Below are positions 19,933-29,359 of a DNA stretch of 64,000 nt, piece by piece. The stretch is from Saccharomyces mikatae IFO 1815 (lineage: Eukaryota; Ascomycota; Saccharomycetes; Saccharomycetales; Saccharomycetaceae). The notes beneath the pieces are model-generated. The model searched no databases, was not told the DNA's origin, and saw only the letters and a list, made by a program, of their open reading frames with translations. The position numbers and the translations under genes were made by a program. Within the stretch, counting starts at the first letter, position 1; every line of letters begins with the position of its first letter. The DNA lies in the NCBI RefSeq assembly GCF_947241705.1, contig NC_079266.1:248001-312000 (forward strand), written 5' to 3'.

Positions 19933-20263
19933 CATGTTCACCATTCTGAATAGCTCAGTGATATTCAATTCTCTTATTTATTTCCATATTCTAGTCTCTC
20001 ATCAGTTCGTTTTTACTAAATATAATATATATTTATTTGTATCTCCCATTTGATTTCCATTTTCTCACATTCTTAATCTTGTCTTTCGTCCCTTTTATAA
20101 TCATTATTCTTACAATTTAATATATCATCCTAAATGAACTATTATATTCTTTTCCTCCTATTAGTACAACCCGCTATATACTGTTACAAACAGTGAATAA
20201 ACAAGAAGGCAAAAAAGAAAAACAACTTTTAAAAATAAAGAGTGAGAAATAAAACAATAAAGA
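19933..20263. other. MBR1-BUD2 convergent intergenic region
   Basis: 331 bp between two 3' ends. AT-rich, with possible efficiency elements (TATATA) for 3'-end formation; nothing else. Confidence 0.45.
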
Positions 20264-23200
20264 TCAGGTCCCCTCAGTTTCTTTTTTCTTTTTAAACCAT
20301 CTTGTCAACTTGCTGGAGTTTTGTTCTTTAGGCTCACCTGCACTGGGAGGTTTTCTCATTATCCTTGATAACTTTGTGGGAGAAAATCTATTACCCAAAT
20401 TACCTTTGCCTTGGGAATTTAAATGTATCGAGTAATCGTCTTTGACTCCGCTGTCCGGTGATGTTCCGTGTAATGTTGATTTACCCCTACCTTTCGCACC
20501 CTCATCATTTATATCAATACTCAAAAAAGTACTGAAACTATCTCCAATACTGCTATTGGATTTACTAGAAGCACCTTTTGCAAAAAATTTCTGTAATCCT
20601 ACAGACACGTTCCCACCTGTCGGGTTAATCAATAGCTTAAGGGCAATTCCTTTTCCCTCTTCTATTTCTTCATAAAAGATTTTATGAGAGAGTGAAAGAG
20701 AATATTTTTTGTCTTCGAACAAACAACTAGAAGCACACTCGTAATCTGATAATCGTTTCGTAATATGATCAATCTTATTATAAAGCAAACAGGATTCTTG
20801 TTCCAGGTCTTCCATCATACGTCTTTCCTCTTCTGCTTTCGTAAATGTGGAAGTGAATTTGACGTTGGTATTAGCGGTATTGTCCAGGCTTTTCTTCTTG
20901 GGCCCCACATCATCACTCTTTAGTAAGTTCATTAGATCGTCTCCGAAAATTTCTGTGTTGTTTTCAGTTATTTTTTCAAATTCTAGCTCGCCAATTTCTG
21001 GTTTGACGTCAACTGGTGAATCCAAATCCTTCTTATCTATCGACAAATTTATACCACCACTGTTTGACAGAGCATTTTCACCCGTTGGATCTCGCTTTCC
21101 GCCATTGTCTATATGGTGATATTTTGCCATCTTGATCTGACTTTCCTGACTGAGGTTGACAATCAGATTAATAAACTCAGTCTCTCTCAAATTCTTATCA
21201 ATCAGATAGGGAATCTGGGGTAAATCGTTCAAAATTGTAAGATCAATGGCCAGTTTGGGTCTAGAGATGGTAGAGCTTAGGTTCAATATCTTAGCGTTAA
21301 AATCCAGTTTCTTGTGTGTCATTTTATCAATATAATCCAACAAGTTGTTATGTTTCCTATCAATAAAGTTATTCATCTTCATTAGCCAAGGCTCTTTATT
21401 TGCAAACTGTGTCAATGTGGACAAATTAAGCAAAACTTTACTTATCAGGGTGAGGTTTCTTCTTGACATTTCATTTAAATTCTGAGAAACATATTTGAAT
21501 AGTTTTGGGTTCAATATTACTGGACAGAAAAATCTTAAAAACAGCAGTCCCGATATACCATTTAATATTACTTGCAAAGTTTCATCGATACAAATTATCT
21601 CTAGCCTTTGCCTGAAAATTTTCAAAACATTTTTAATTTCAATAGGTAAGTCGTTACTGGTTGCATAAAGTCTTTTCCAAATTTTAGTAACCCAAGAACA
21701 CAACCTTTTGTGATTGTCGTCTATTATTTTTCTCTTTTTTGCTTCATCTTTTTCTTTTATCCTGGCGGGATCCAATTCACATGATTTCTTTGACTCAATG
21801 ATATCCTTCAAAATCCCACTAAGCGCTTTATTCAAATACTCATTACCCACTCTGAAAAAGTACTGTTCAGTTGATTTTGTTAAAATAGAGTTCCCACGGA
21901 ATAAGCTGTTGAAAATATGCTTTGAGTCTAAATTTTTCTGATTTATCCTTGAAACTGTCCCATCTATTTTAGCCAACTCTTTGTCTATAAGGACATGGAA
22001 CCACTCTTCTACTCTTGATAAAGATTGGAATATATCAAGAAAAATTATAGATAGTTGTGTCAATTTGTTATCATTCTCCATTGATGAAGAAGATTTGTAT
22101 ATTAGATTTGAAACCATGGACAAATTTGCGTTCAGCAGAAGTTTCTCCAACTTAATAAAATTCGTTGAAGGCAAAATAAAGTTCAACTTTGAAGAGATTT
22201 TGATACAAATAGTCCCAATTTGAAAATGTTCATTGTCAACGTCCATTATGGGCAATCTTGTTTCCTTATTATATTTGGTATCGTTTACTATTTCTTGTGT
22301 AATCTTTATTTTACCAATCAACCGTAAGCGTTTTTTATTATTGGGATCGTGGAATAACTGCTTAATTTCCAGATAGAAATTAGTGAGTCTTAAAAGTTCA
22401 TTGAATTCGAACTCCTCTCTCCAAAATGGATTAGGGGAATTTGAAACCATGGAAGTTCTTGCCCACGTATGACCCCAGGCTGTTACGTCAGTGAATATTG
22501 ACCAAGGGGTATTGTTCTTGTCATTCAAATTGATTGACTGAAAGTTAGCCTCCAGAAGGGATATTTTGAAGTTATTCGAAATTCTCATATCATTTGATTT
22601 GTCTGAGCCAGTGATAGATAAATATTCTGACCTAGCGTATGATTGTAATGCGACAAAACAGTCCTCCAAGTCTATTCTTAAGGGAAATTCGATAACAATT
22701 TCTTGGGGAAAATCACTAAAGTTATTGGTAGTACTACTGATATTATCTATGCGATAGTTTTCAAGGTTCAAATGATTTCTTAATAACGGCAACTCACCTA
22801 AAAACAAGCAATTATCATTTCGTAGAACAGATGAATCTAAAATTCTTACCTCTGATTTTAAGAACTGGTTAATATCTAACGAGTAGATGAGTGAACCATC
22901 ACTTTGAGAAAGAAGATCTAACACTCCATCTGATTTTAATACCCCCATAGCTGAAAACCAGCCTACCCCGTTGCTATCATTGTTATTTATGTTAGGGTTA
23001 TCTAAAGAATTCGTTGCCGGCGGAAGAGCAATATTTTTAACCATGGGACCAAAAACATTTAACTTATAAACCAACAGACTTTCTGCTTTCCCCATTTTCC
23101 TCTTCTTCAATTCATGAGGTGCTGATACTTGAAATTTGTTAAATATACCGTTGGTCTTCATCGAGCTCCACCAGATCAAACACGTTAGCAATTTCTTGAA

Positions 23201-23578
23201 TTCATTCCAATTTCTAACTCGGAGGTACACTTTATTGCCTTTGCCTAAAACTCTCACTTGAATTATAAAGTTGCAGTTTGCTTTAACATCTTCAAAAGGG
23301 GACTGCTTATCCTTGATAATCTCAATCCGACATTCCTGTAAATGTTTGATGATTGGATGAATGTTAGTAGAATCTGTTGTTAACTCATCAATTGAATGAG
23401 TCAATGAACCTGCAGGAGTAATTTGTAAATAATGTGTCTTCCAGTCGTTTAAGGAAAGGTTATTACACCACTGAATCTCGCCTTTAAAAGTGTTTTTATA
23501 ACGCTTAATGTTGGACAGAAAATCGTTCTGTTTAAAATGTAATTTTCGACCTTGCGCCGGTTTATTGCTGGAGCTCAT
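20264..23578 (-). CDS. BUD2: Ras-type GTPase-activating protein Bud2
   Basis: GAP for the Rsr1/Bud1 GTPase, required for axial and bipolar bud-site choice. I use the ATG at 23578 (MSSSNKPAQGRK), giving 1104 aa as in S. cerevisiae; an in-frame ATG four codons up exists. An N-terminal PH-like region and a C2-like segment (WARTSMVSNSPNPFWREEF) precede the RasGAP domain. The arginine finger is R561 in LFRGNSILTK, and the FLRFFCPVILNP signature follows. The tail is basic (KLTRWFKKKKE), which suits membrane association. It lies about 265 bp downstream of the Sec14-like gene on the same strand. Confidence 0.95.
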   Translation of the reverse strand: MSSSNKPAQGRKLHFKQNDFLSNIKRYKNTFKGEIQWCNNLSLNDWKTHYLQITPAGSLTHSIDELTTDSTNIHPIIKHLQECRIEIIKDKQSPFEDVKANCNFIIQVRVLGKGNKVYLRVRNWNEFKKLLTCLIWWSSMKTNGIFNKFQVSAPHELKKRKMGKAESLLVYKLNVFGPMVKNIALPPATNSLDNPNINNNDSNGVGWFSAMGVLKSDGVLDLLSQSDGSLIYSLDINQFLKSEVRILDSSVLRNDNCLFLGELPLLRNHLNLENYRIDNISSTTNNFSDFPQEIVIEFPLRIDLEDCFVALQSYARSEYLSITGSDKSNDMRISNNFKISLLEANFQSINLNDKNNTPWSIFTDVTAWGHTWARTSMVSNSPNPFWREEFEFNELLRLTNFYLEIKQLFHDPNNKKRLRLIGKIKITQEIVNDTKYNKETRLPIMDVDNEHFQIGTICIKISSKLNFILPSTNFIKLEKLLLNANLSMVSNLIYKSSSSMENDNKLTQLSIIFLDIFQSLSRVEEWFHVLIDKELAKIDGTVSRINQKNLDSKHIFNSLFRGNSILTKSTEQYFFRVGNEYLNKALSGILKDIIESKKSCELDPARIKEKDEAKKRKIIDDNHKRLCSWVTKIWKRLYATSNDLPIEIKNVLKIFRQRLEIICIDETLQVILNGISGLLFLRFFCPVILNPKLFKYVSQNLNEMSRRNLTLISKVLLNLSTLTQFANKEPWLMKMNNFIDRKHNNLLDYIDKMTHKKLDFNAKILNLSSTISRPKLAIDLTILNDLPQIPYLIDKNLRETEFINLIVNLSQESQIKMAKYHHIDNGGKRDPTGENALSNSGGINLSIDKKDLDSPVDVKPEIGELEFEKITENNTEIFGDDLMNLLKSDDVGPKKKSLDNTANTNVKFTSTFTKAEEERRMMEDLEQESCLLYNKIDHITKRLSDYECASSCLFEDKKYSLSLSHKIFYEEIEEGKGIALKLLINPTGGNVSVGLQKFFAKGASSKSNSSIGDSFSTFLSIDINDEGAKGRGKSTLHGTSPDSGVKDDYSIHLNSQGKGNLGNRFSPTKLSRIMRKPPSAGEPKEQNSSKLTRWFKKKKETEGT

Positions 23579-23844
23579 TATATGATACAATCAAAAATTT
23601 GATACACCAACAAGTATGCACAGATAAAGCTTTCAGGCCAGCAAGATAGTTCTTCCTATTATCTTATCGTTGTTTCCTCTTGTCGCTACCATAAGTAACA
23701 TTTGCTGGGCTACCTTTTTTTTTATCGAAATGGACGCGATCAAGAATGAAAGTCATTAATTATTACTAAATAGAGAAGGATACACTTGATATTACGTATA
23801 CATGCCATGCTTACTGAAACCTGCAAAAAAAACTAGATTCACGA

Positions 23845-24777
23845 TCAGCTGGTAACTGTAAATTTACCAAAGATATTGGGAATTTCACCTTCCGGCCCAA
23901 TATATTTAGGGTCTCTCCAAGGACCTATATCAGAATAGTAGAACTTATCATTAGGGTTATGCAAGATGGACGTGCCACCATATTTAACAGGCAAGTTCTC
24001 GACAGGAATTTGTTTTAATAATTCCTTTTTATAAGAGGAGCCAAGGATAAAAATTTTTGACACGGTGACTGGATCCAAGAAGGGTTTGACCATCTTAAAC
24101 ATTGTCGCGAAACCAAATGGACTGTGTATAATATAAAACTTCCCCATTCTTTCAGGGTAGTAGTTCTGACTGATGTCTGCAACGTCTTTAATATAAGAAA
24201 GTACATGGTACGCATTAGATAGCGAGATTCCCTTCAAGTCTAGCACAGTACACGAGGTTTCAATAAGGTATCCTGCCCTTCTCGAACAAGCTGGAACTCG
24301 ATACCTGGCAAAAAGTTCGTACTCTTTAACTAAGTTTCTTAACATCTGTTCTTCAGTGGTAATCTTGTACATTTTTTTCAAGTTGATTCCTCCCAGTTCT
24401 TCAAAATACAATGGTCTCCCATCCTTATCAACGTGATGATAATACTGAGGGTACATTTTGGCCAGTTTAATTCTTTCTTTGTCTTCAGCTTCCTTGTTGT
24501 TTTCATAATCCTCGATAATAGTGTTGGCACCGTATTTCTCCCTCCATTGTTCAGTTTCTACAAACATCTTAATGCTGGCATAGACATCAAACTTCCTTGC
24601 TCTTAGAAACCGCAATAGTGTAGAATCATCCAACCTTTCTTTGTAATTCTTTTCCAGCAGGATCGATCTAAATTGCAAAAGGGCTTTCTCTTGCTCCTTA
24701 GTCAGATTGCCAGGAGTGCCTGGTAAAGCGTTGGAAGAGCAAATTTGAGGATAAGTATCGAGTATGCTAGTTGTCAT
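23845..24777 (-). CDS. Sec14-like phosphatidylinositol transfer protein (YKL091C orthologue)
   Basis: Close paralogue of Sec14, the phosphatidylinositol/phosphatidylcholine transfer protein of the Golgi. It is 310 aa. The CRAL-TRIO N domain (about 20-85, with [20 protein letters not shown]) is followed by the lipid-binding CRAL-TRIO domain (about 100-275), with blocks [26 protein letters not shown] and [18 protein letters not shown]. The start gives [20 protein letters not shown], typical of the Sec14 N-terminus. In S. cerevisiae this gene has no common name that I am sure of, so the symbol is left empty. Confidence 0.94.
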   Translation of the reverse strand: MTTSILDTYPQICSSNALPGTPGNLTKEQEKALLQFRSILLEKNYKERLDDSTLLRFLRARKFDVYASIKMFVETEQWREKYGANTIIEDYENNKEAEDKERIKLAKMYPQYYHHVDKDGRPLYFEELGGINLKKMYKITTEEQMLRNLVKEYELFARYRVPACSRRAGYLIETSCTVLDLKGISLSNAYHVLSYIKDVADISQNYYPERMGKFYIIHSPFGFATMFKMVKPFLDPVTVSKIFILGSSYKKELLKQIPVENLPVKYGGTSILHNPNDKFYYSDIGPWRDPKYIGPEGEIPNIFGKFTVTS

Positions 24778-25952
24778 TATTCGTTTGCGGTTGTAACTAT
24801 GCTCCAGTAAATTGCTTTTAAGGTTTATTCTACGTTACTCAAGTTCAGGGAAGTGTTTGGTGAAGAGTACCACGATCTAAATAATAATCCGAAGAATTTT
24901 AAAAGGAGTAAATAGGGGCCCAACAAGAGGGGGATTTCAAAAGTGCCAATTACGTAAAAGTATCATAACACATATTGGATTGTACACTAATAAAGCTTCA
25001 AAAGCATGTCAATGACTTCATTTTCTTGTTAATGCTCTTGCGAATTCATAATATAATAACAACAAAATGATAATTTGTAAATCTGAAATTCAAAATCAAG
25101 AGGCTTACAAATCTCCGTTCATAATAATACAATACCATTCGGTATAAAATGAAAACATGATGGACCCAATGGTTGGTTTAATTTTTCGAGGATGGCTCGA
25201 AATGTATTAGCTGCTGCCCTCATAACTGGAGAAAAACAAGCACCAAGATATATGTGATCGATATGTAATAGTTTCTTCTGGGTGTGTCCTAAAGCGACAC
25301 TCCCTTGATGAGAATCTGAAGGATCATTGAATAAAACTTCTAAATAGAATGGGTTTTCTTGATCGTAATCGCCTGTTATCCTGCCTACTAGTCTTTAAGT
25401 TTTACAAGTTGAAAGTTGCAAGAAATCTCAGATGCCTCGAGTAATTTGTCGTTCAAGCATTTAACCAGGTTAAGATTTTGCAATATACCCTATTCTTTAT
25501 TCATAAAAACTTATTTGCGCAATACAGGACGTATTGAAACGAAGATCTAACGGATATCTCTTCAGAAAATATTAAAATAAGGTATTCAATATAAAAACTG
25601 TAAAATATTGCAAAGCTCGAACTGAATGAACAAAACTGAAACTCCGAAAAACCACGCTAGATGTCATCAAAAAGATACTGTAATCCGAAAGTCATTGAGC
25701 ACTCACAGACAACGTCATCGGGAGAGATTAAAACCCGCAGAAGATGTAGCATAGCTTATAGATTAGTATATACATATATTGAGATATATGGGAGCTTCTT
25801 CCTTACATCATTTGAAAACCTTTATTTACGCTAAAGTAATGTACTGTGTGAAAAAATATGAAAAAAATTTAAACTTCGCAGTGATATTCGCTTTCAGTAT
25901 ATCGTTGTGAAGCGATGATGGCATCTCAAATATCGTGCATGTAGAATCATTA
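24778..25952. other. Sec14-like gene to CUE2 divergent interval
   Basis: About 1.17 kb between divergent starts. The middle carries minus-strand stretches that look like degraded coding sequence (25119-25656, listed separately). The flanks hold the two promoters. Confidence 0.5.
25119..25656 (-). pseudogene. Possible degraded coding sequence, origin unknown
   Basis: On the minus strand there is a 91-codon open stretch with no stop (25119-25394) and protein-like content, including NPFYLEVLFNDPSDSHQ and LGACFSPVMRAAANTFRAIL. It has no ATG near its beginning. Two shorter open stretches in other frames lie directly upstream (25391-25489, 25504-25656), as if a gene of under 200 codons had broken in about three places. 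I cannot assign the sequence to any family. An open run of this length could also be chance in 1.2 kb of AT-rich DNA; the ordered, head-to-tail layout is the main argument for a relic. Confidence 0.33.
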
Positions 25953-27269
25953 ATGAGTATGGATAACAATAATGACTACGATTCTAACTTGTCTATCTTG
26001 ATGGATATGTTTCCAACTGTTGCCAGATCCGTATTACAAGTGCATTTACTTGAGAACAATAATGATTTGGAACTAACAATAGGCTTGCTGCTTAGGGAAA
26101 ACAATGAAAAATCTGCCAATGATGATGAACTACACCAAATTTACGACATGTTTCCTCAGCTTGATTGCAATATCATAAAGAATCAGTTCATAACTAATAG
26201 GAAGTCCGTAGAATCGACTATTTCCGATCTTTTGAATTATGAAACCCTACAAAGGCTTAAAGAAGAAACCTCACCTGGAAAAGTACAACAGAGTGGAAAG
26301 AAAAGTAACTGGAAGTCAACAAATGATCACTTGGAGACTATAATAAAGTTTACGGATTCTCCTAGAAATATTGCACAGAAATATTTTGTTGAAAATGGTT
26401 TTGATCCAATAAGGGCCATCATCAAAATAATACTAGATTATTATGATAAAAGTCATTTCATAGAAAATGTAACTACTGTCAAGACAATACGAAAACCTTA
26501 TGCCCCCGTGAGAGGCGGTCGGGTTCAGTCATCAATGGGGCTTGCTCATGTGTCGAAACAGGATGCAGAATCTAAAAAGGTTAGGCAAGTAAGCCTCCAA
26601 AGATCAAGAAGTTATAAACATACCTTGAGTAGCCCGCAAATGGTCGAACTAAATGGATTGATAGCTGGTAATCACGATCTCAAAGCCATAAACTATGAGT
26701 TTTTGCAAAAATGCTTGCAATTTTACGATGGAGATGTGGTAAAAGTGCTAAACATATCAGCCTTATTAATCGAAGATGATAAAAATATTACTATGACTTG
26801 GAATTTTGATGAATGCTTCACTTTGACGTCTAAAGATCATTGTAAGCAACATTTAAGCAAGGCCTCAACGTCACTGATTTCCCACAGGAATGAGGTAAGT
26901 GACTCTTATGAATCGCCCTTCCAAAACAAGGAAGCCATATCACTTGTAAATAGTTTGTTTCAAACATACCGATTGGATTTTCACGGGTTTCTTCCCAACG
27001 AAGCAGTTTCCACATTGAAACTTGCGCTAAATAAATGGTGGTCCAAAGAGGTAGCAGAAAGAGAGTTGAATTCTCATAATATAAATTCATACGGCTCGAA
27101 AGTGCAGTTTGTAAGCCCTTTAACCGTTGTAACTGGTAGGGGTATCCACAGTATCGGGGGAATCTCAAAAGTTCGACTACAGGTTAAAAGTTTTTTAGAA
27201 AAAAACCACTACATATTTTGGGAAGAATCTTCTTTCTTTAGAATTGAGGGTAAGAAAAAGAAAAAGTAG
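25953..27269 (+). CDS. CUE2: No-go decay endonuclease Cue2
   Basis: Cleaves mRNA at collided ribosomes in no-go decay. Translation from the first ATG, 25953 (MSMDNNND), gives 438 aa (443 in S. cerevisiae). Two N-terminal CUE ubiquitin-binding domains are recognisable by LSILMDMFPTVARSVLQ and HQIYDMFPQLDCNIIK. The C-terminus is an SMR nuclease domain, with its DxH motif D342-F-H344-G and the GRG motif in VVTGRGIHSIGG. The protein ends in a Lys-rich tail. MIF2 follows 207 bp downstream on the same strand. Confidence 0.95.
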   Translation: MSMDNNNDYDSNLSILMDMFPTVARSVLQVHLLENNNDLELTIGLLLRENNEKSANDDELHQIYDMFPQLDCNIIKNQFITNRKSVESTISDLLNYETLQRLKEETSPGKVQQSGKKSNWKSTNDHLETIIKFTDSPRNIAQKYFVENGFDPIRAIIKIILDYYDKSHFIENVTTVKTIRKPYAPVRGGRVQSSMGLAHVSKQDAESKKVRQVSLQRSRSYKHTLSSPQMVELNGLIAGNHDLKAINYEFLQKCLQFYDGDVVKVLNISALLIEDDKNITMTWNFDECFTLTSKDHCKQHLSKASTSLISHRNEVSDSYESPFQNKEAISLVNSLFQTYRLDFHGFLPNEAVSTLKLALNKWWSKEVAERELNSHNINSYGSKVQFVSPLTVVTGRGIHSIGGISKVRLQVKSFLEKNHYIFWEESSFFRIEGKKKKK

Positions 27270-27476
27270 AGTTCATTAATTCGATTCTTCTGTAAACTTC
27301 TTATAAACACCAGGCTTCCTTTACAACTATGGCTACTAATATATTGAGTTTTTCTTCATGTCGAGAAAAAAATAATATAACGCGTACGCAATAGTAATGT
27401 AAATAAATGAAATATTGAGAAAATACATACAATAAACAAGTAAATAAAGCTCTCCTCCAAACGCACCATTTGGATC

Positions 27477-29126
27477 ATGGATTACATGAAACTGGGGCTT
27501 AAGTCCCGTAAAACTGGTATTGACGTTAAACAAGATATACCTAAAGATGAGTACAGCATGGAGAATATTGATGATTTTTTCAAAGATGACGAAACTAGTC
27601 TTACCAGTATGAGGAGGAAAAGCAGAAGAAAATCATCACTGTTCTTGCCCTCATCATTCAACGGTAACAATAATAACATACTACCACCATTTTTACAATC
27701 ATATAAATCTCAAGAAAATGAAATTGTTCAAAGTCCAATTAAAAATAACGACGCTTCAAGACGTTCATCTTTGTTGAGCCATCAATCAAACTTTCAAAGT
27801 CCAGTCAATGATTTTGAACCTATTGAGGAGGAACCAGGAGAAGAAGAAAAAGGTAACAGAAGCGGTGATTTTACGACACCAACAACACAGAAGTTGAATA
27901 AACCCAATTTCAAAAGGAAGTATTCCACCCATTACAACCTTGATATTTCTGAGAGTCCGTCTGTTAGGTTGACGCCTGATAGACTCACCAATAGAATTGT
28001 TTATTCGGATGTACCTGATTTAATTGCCGATGAGGATGATGACGATAGAGGAAATACGTCTTTAAACACATCTGATAATGCACTATTAGAAGATGAGTTA
28101 GAGGATGACGGGTTTGTACCTGAAAGTGAAGAAGATGGTGATTACATTGAAAGTGACTCGTCTTTGGATTCTGGGTCAGAATCACCTAGTGATATAGATG
28201 GTGATGATACATATCCAGGCGTAGAAGAAGAGGCTCAAGGGGACGCACACGACAATGAGGATGAATATATAAGACAACAGGCGAATGATGTGGTTAGAAC
28301 AGATTCGATAATAGATAGAGGTGGACTGCGAAAATCTACAAGAGTAAAGGTTGCACCTTTGCAATATTGGAGAAACGAAAAAATAGTATATAAGAGAAAG
28401 TCTAACAAACCCGTTCTCGATATAGACAAAATTGTCACATATGAAGAATCTGAAGACGAAGAGGAGATATTGGCTGCTCAAAGAAAGAAAAGACAAAGAA
28501 AAAAACCTACACCAACTAGACCGTACAATTATGTGCCTACAGGAAGACCAAGAGGTAGACCAAAGAAAAATTCCAATACGAAAGAGTATCTGATTCCAGA
28601 AGACCCTAATGAGGAGGTTATCGAAAAGATAGAATCTGGAGATATTGAAAATGGTGAATGGCTGAAACACGGAATATTGGAGGCCAATGTGAGAACCAGC
28701 GAGAAGAAAGAAGAGACCAAGGATGAAATTATTGCGTTTGCACCTAATTTATCACAAGCAGAACAGGTGAAAGATACAAAGGATGAGAACTTCGCACTTG
28801 AGATCCTGTTTGATAAGCATAAGGAATTCTTCGCCAGCGGGATGTTAAAATTACCAGCTATCTCTGGGCAAAAGAAACTAAGTAACTCATTTAGGACTTA
28901 TATTACGTTCCATGTGATACAAGGGATAGTTGAAGTGACTGTATGTAAAAACAAGTTCTTGGGTGTAAAAGGCTCTACGTTCCAAATACCAGCATTTAAT
29001 GAATATGCAATTTCCAATAGGGGGAATGACGAGGCTAAAATGTTCTTTGTGCAAGTTACCGTTTCACAAGACGCTAATGATGATAACGATAAAGAGTTGG
29101 ATACTACGTTTGATACTTTTGGATAA
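27477..29126 (+). CDS. MIF2: Kinetochore protein Mif2 (CENP-C)
   Basis: Inner-kinetochore protein that binds the Cse4 nucleosome and recruits the MIND complex. It is 549 aa, equal to S. cerevisiae. The N-terminus (MDYMKLGLKSRKTG) is the MIND-binding end. The middle is very acidic. The CENP-C signature runs from about L284 (LRKSTRVKVAPLQYWRNEK, with W298 as the nucleosome-contact residue). An AT-hook, GRPRGRPKK, lies at 356-364. The C-terminal 110 residues form the dimerising cupin domain (RTYITFHVIQGIVEVTV). The start is the first ATG of the frame. Confidence 0.97.
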   Translation: MDYMKLGLKSRKTGIDVKQDIPKDEYSMENIDDFFKDDETSLTSMRRKSRRKSSLFLPSSFNGNNNNILPPFLQSYKSQENEIVQSPIKNNDASRRSSLLSHQSNFQSPVNDFEPIEEEPGEEEKGNRSGDFTTPTTQKLNKPNFKRKYSTHYNLDISESPSVRLTPDRLTNRIVYSDVPDLIADEDDDDRGNTSLNTSDNALLEDELEDDGFVPESEEDGDYIESDSSLDSGSESPSDIDGDDTYPGVEEEAQGDAHDNEDEYIRQQANDVVRTDSIIDRGGLRKSTRVKVAPLQYWRNEKIVYKRKSNKPVLDIDKIVTYEESEDEEEILAAQRKKRQRKKPTPTRPYNYVPTGRPRGRPKKNSNTKEYLIPEDPNEEVIEKIESGDIENGEWLKHGILEANVRTSEKKEETKDEIIAFAPNLSQAEQVKDTKDENFALEILFDKHKEFFASGMLKLPAISGQKKLSNSFRTYITFHVIQGIVEVTVCKNKFLGVKGSTFQIPAFNEYAISNRGNDEAKMFFVQVTVSQDANDDNDKELDTTFDTFG

Positions 29127-29359
29127 TGGTCCCGCTATCCACGCTATGTACTGAATACATATAAAACTAGGTCCATACTATTATGTTATTCATGTGAACT
29201 TTCCTTTCAAAGAATAAATCACGTAAAATTTCGCACCGAATTTTCGTAAATGAGTAAGAAAGGAAAAACCAGAAAAAAAGAGAGAGAACAATAGAGAAAC
29301 ACTTTACTACGGCTTTTGAATAGAAATTACAACAATCGGGAAGAAGTTATTAGAGTGTG

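Noticed and set aside
28182-28670. 162-codon frame antisense to MIF2
   Set aside because: A shadow of the acidic MIF2 coding sequence: Asp/Glu codons read backwards give Ser/Phe/Leu/Ile runs.
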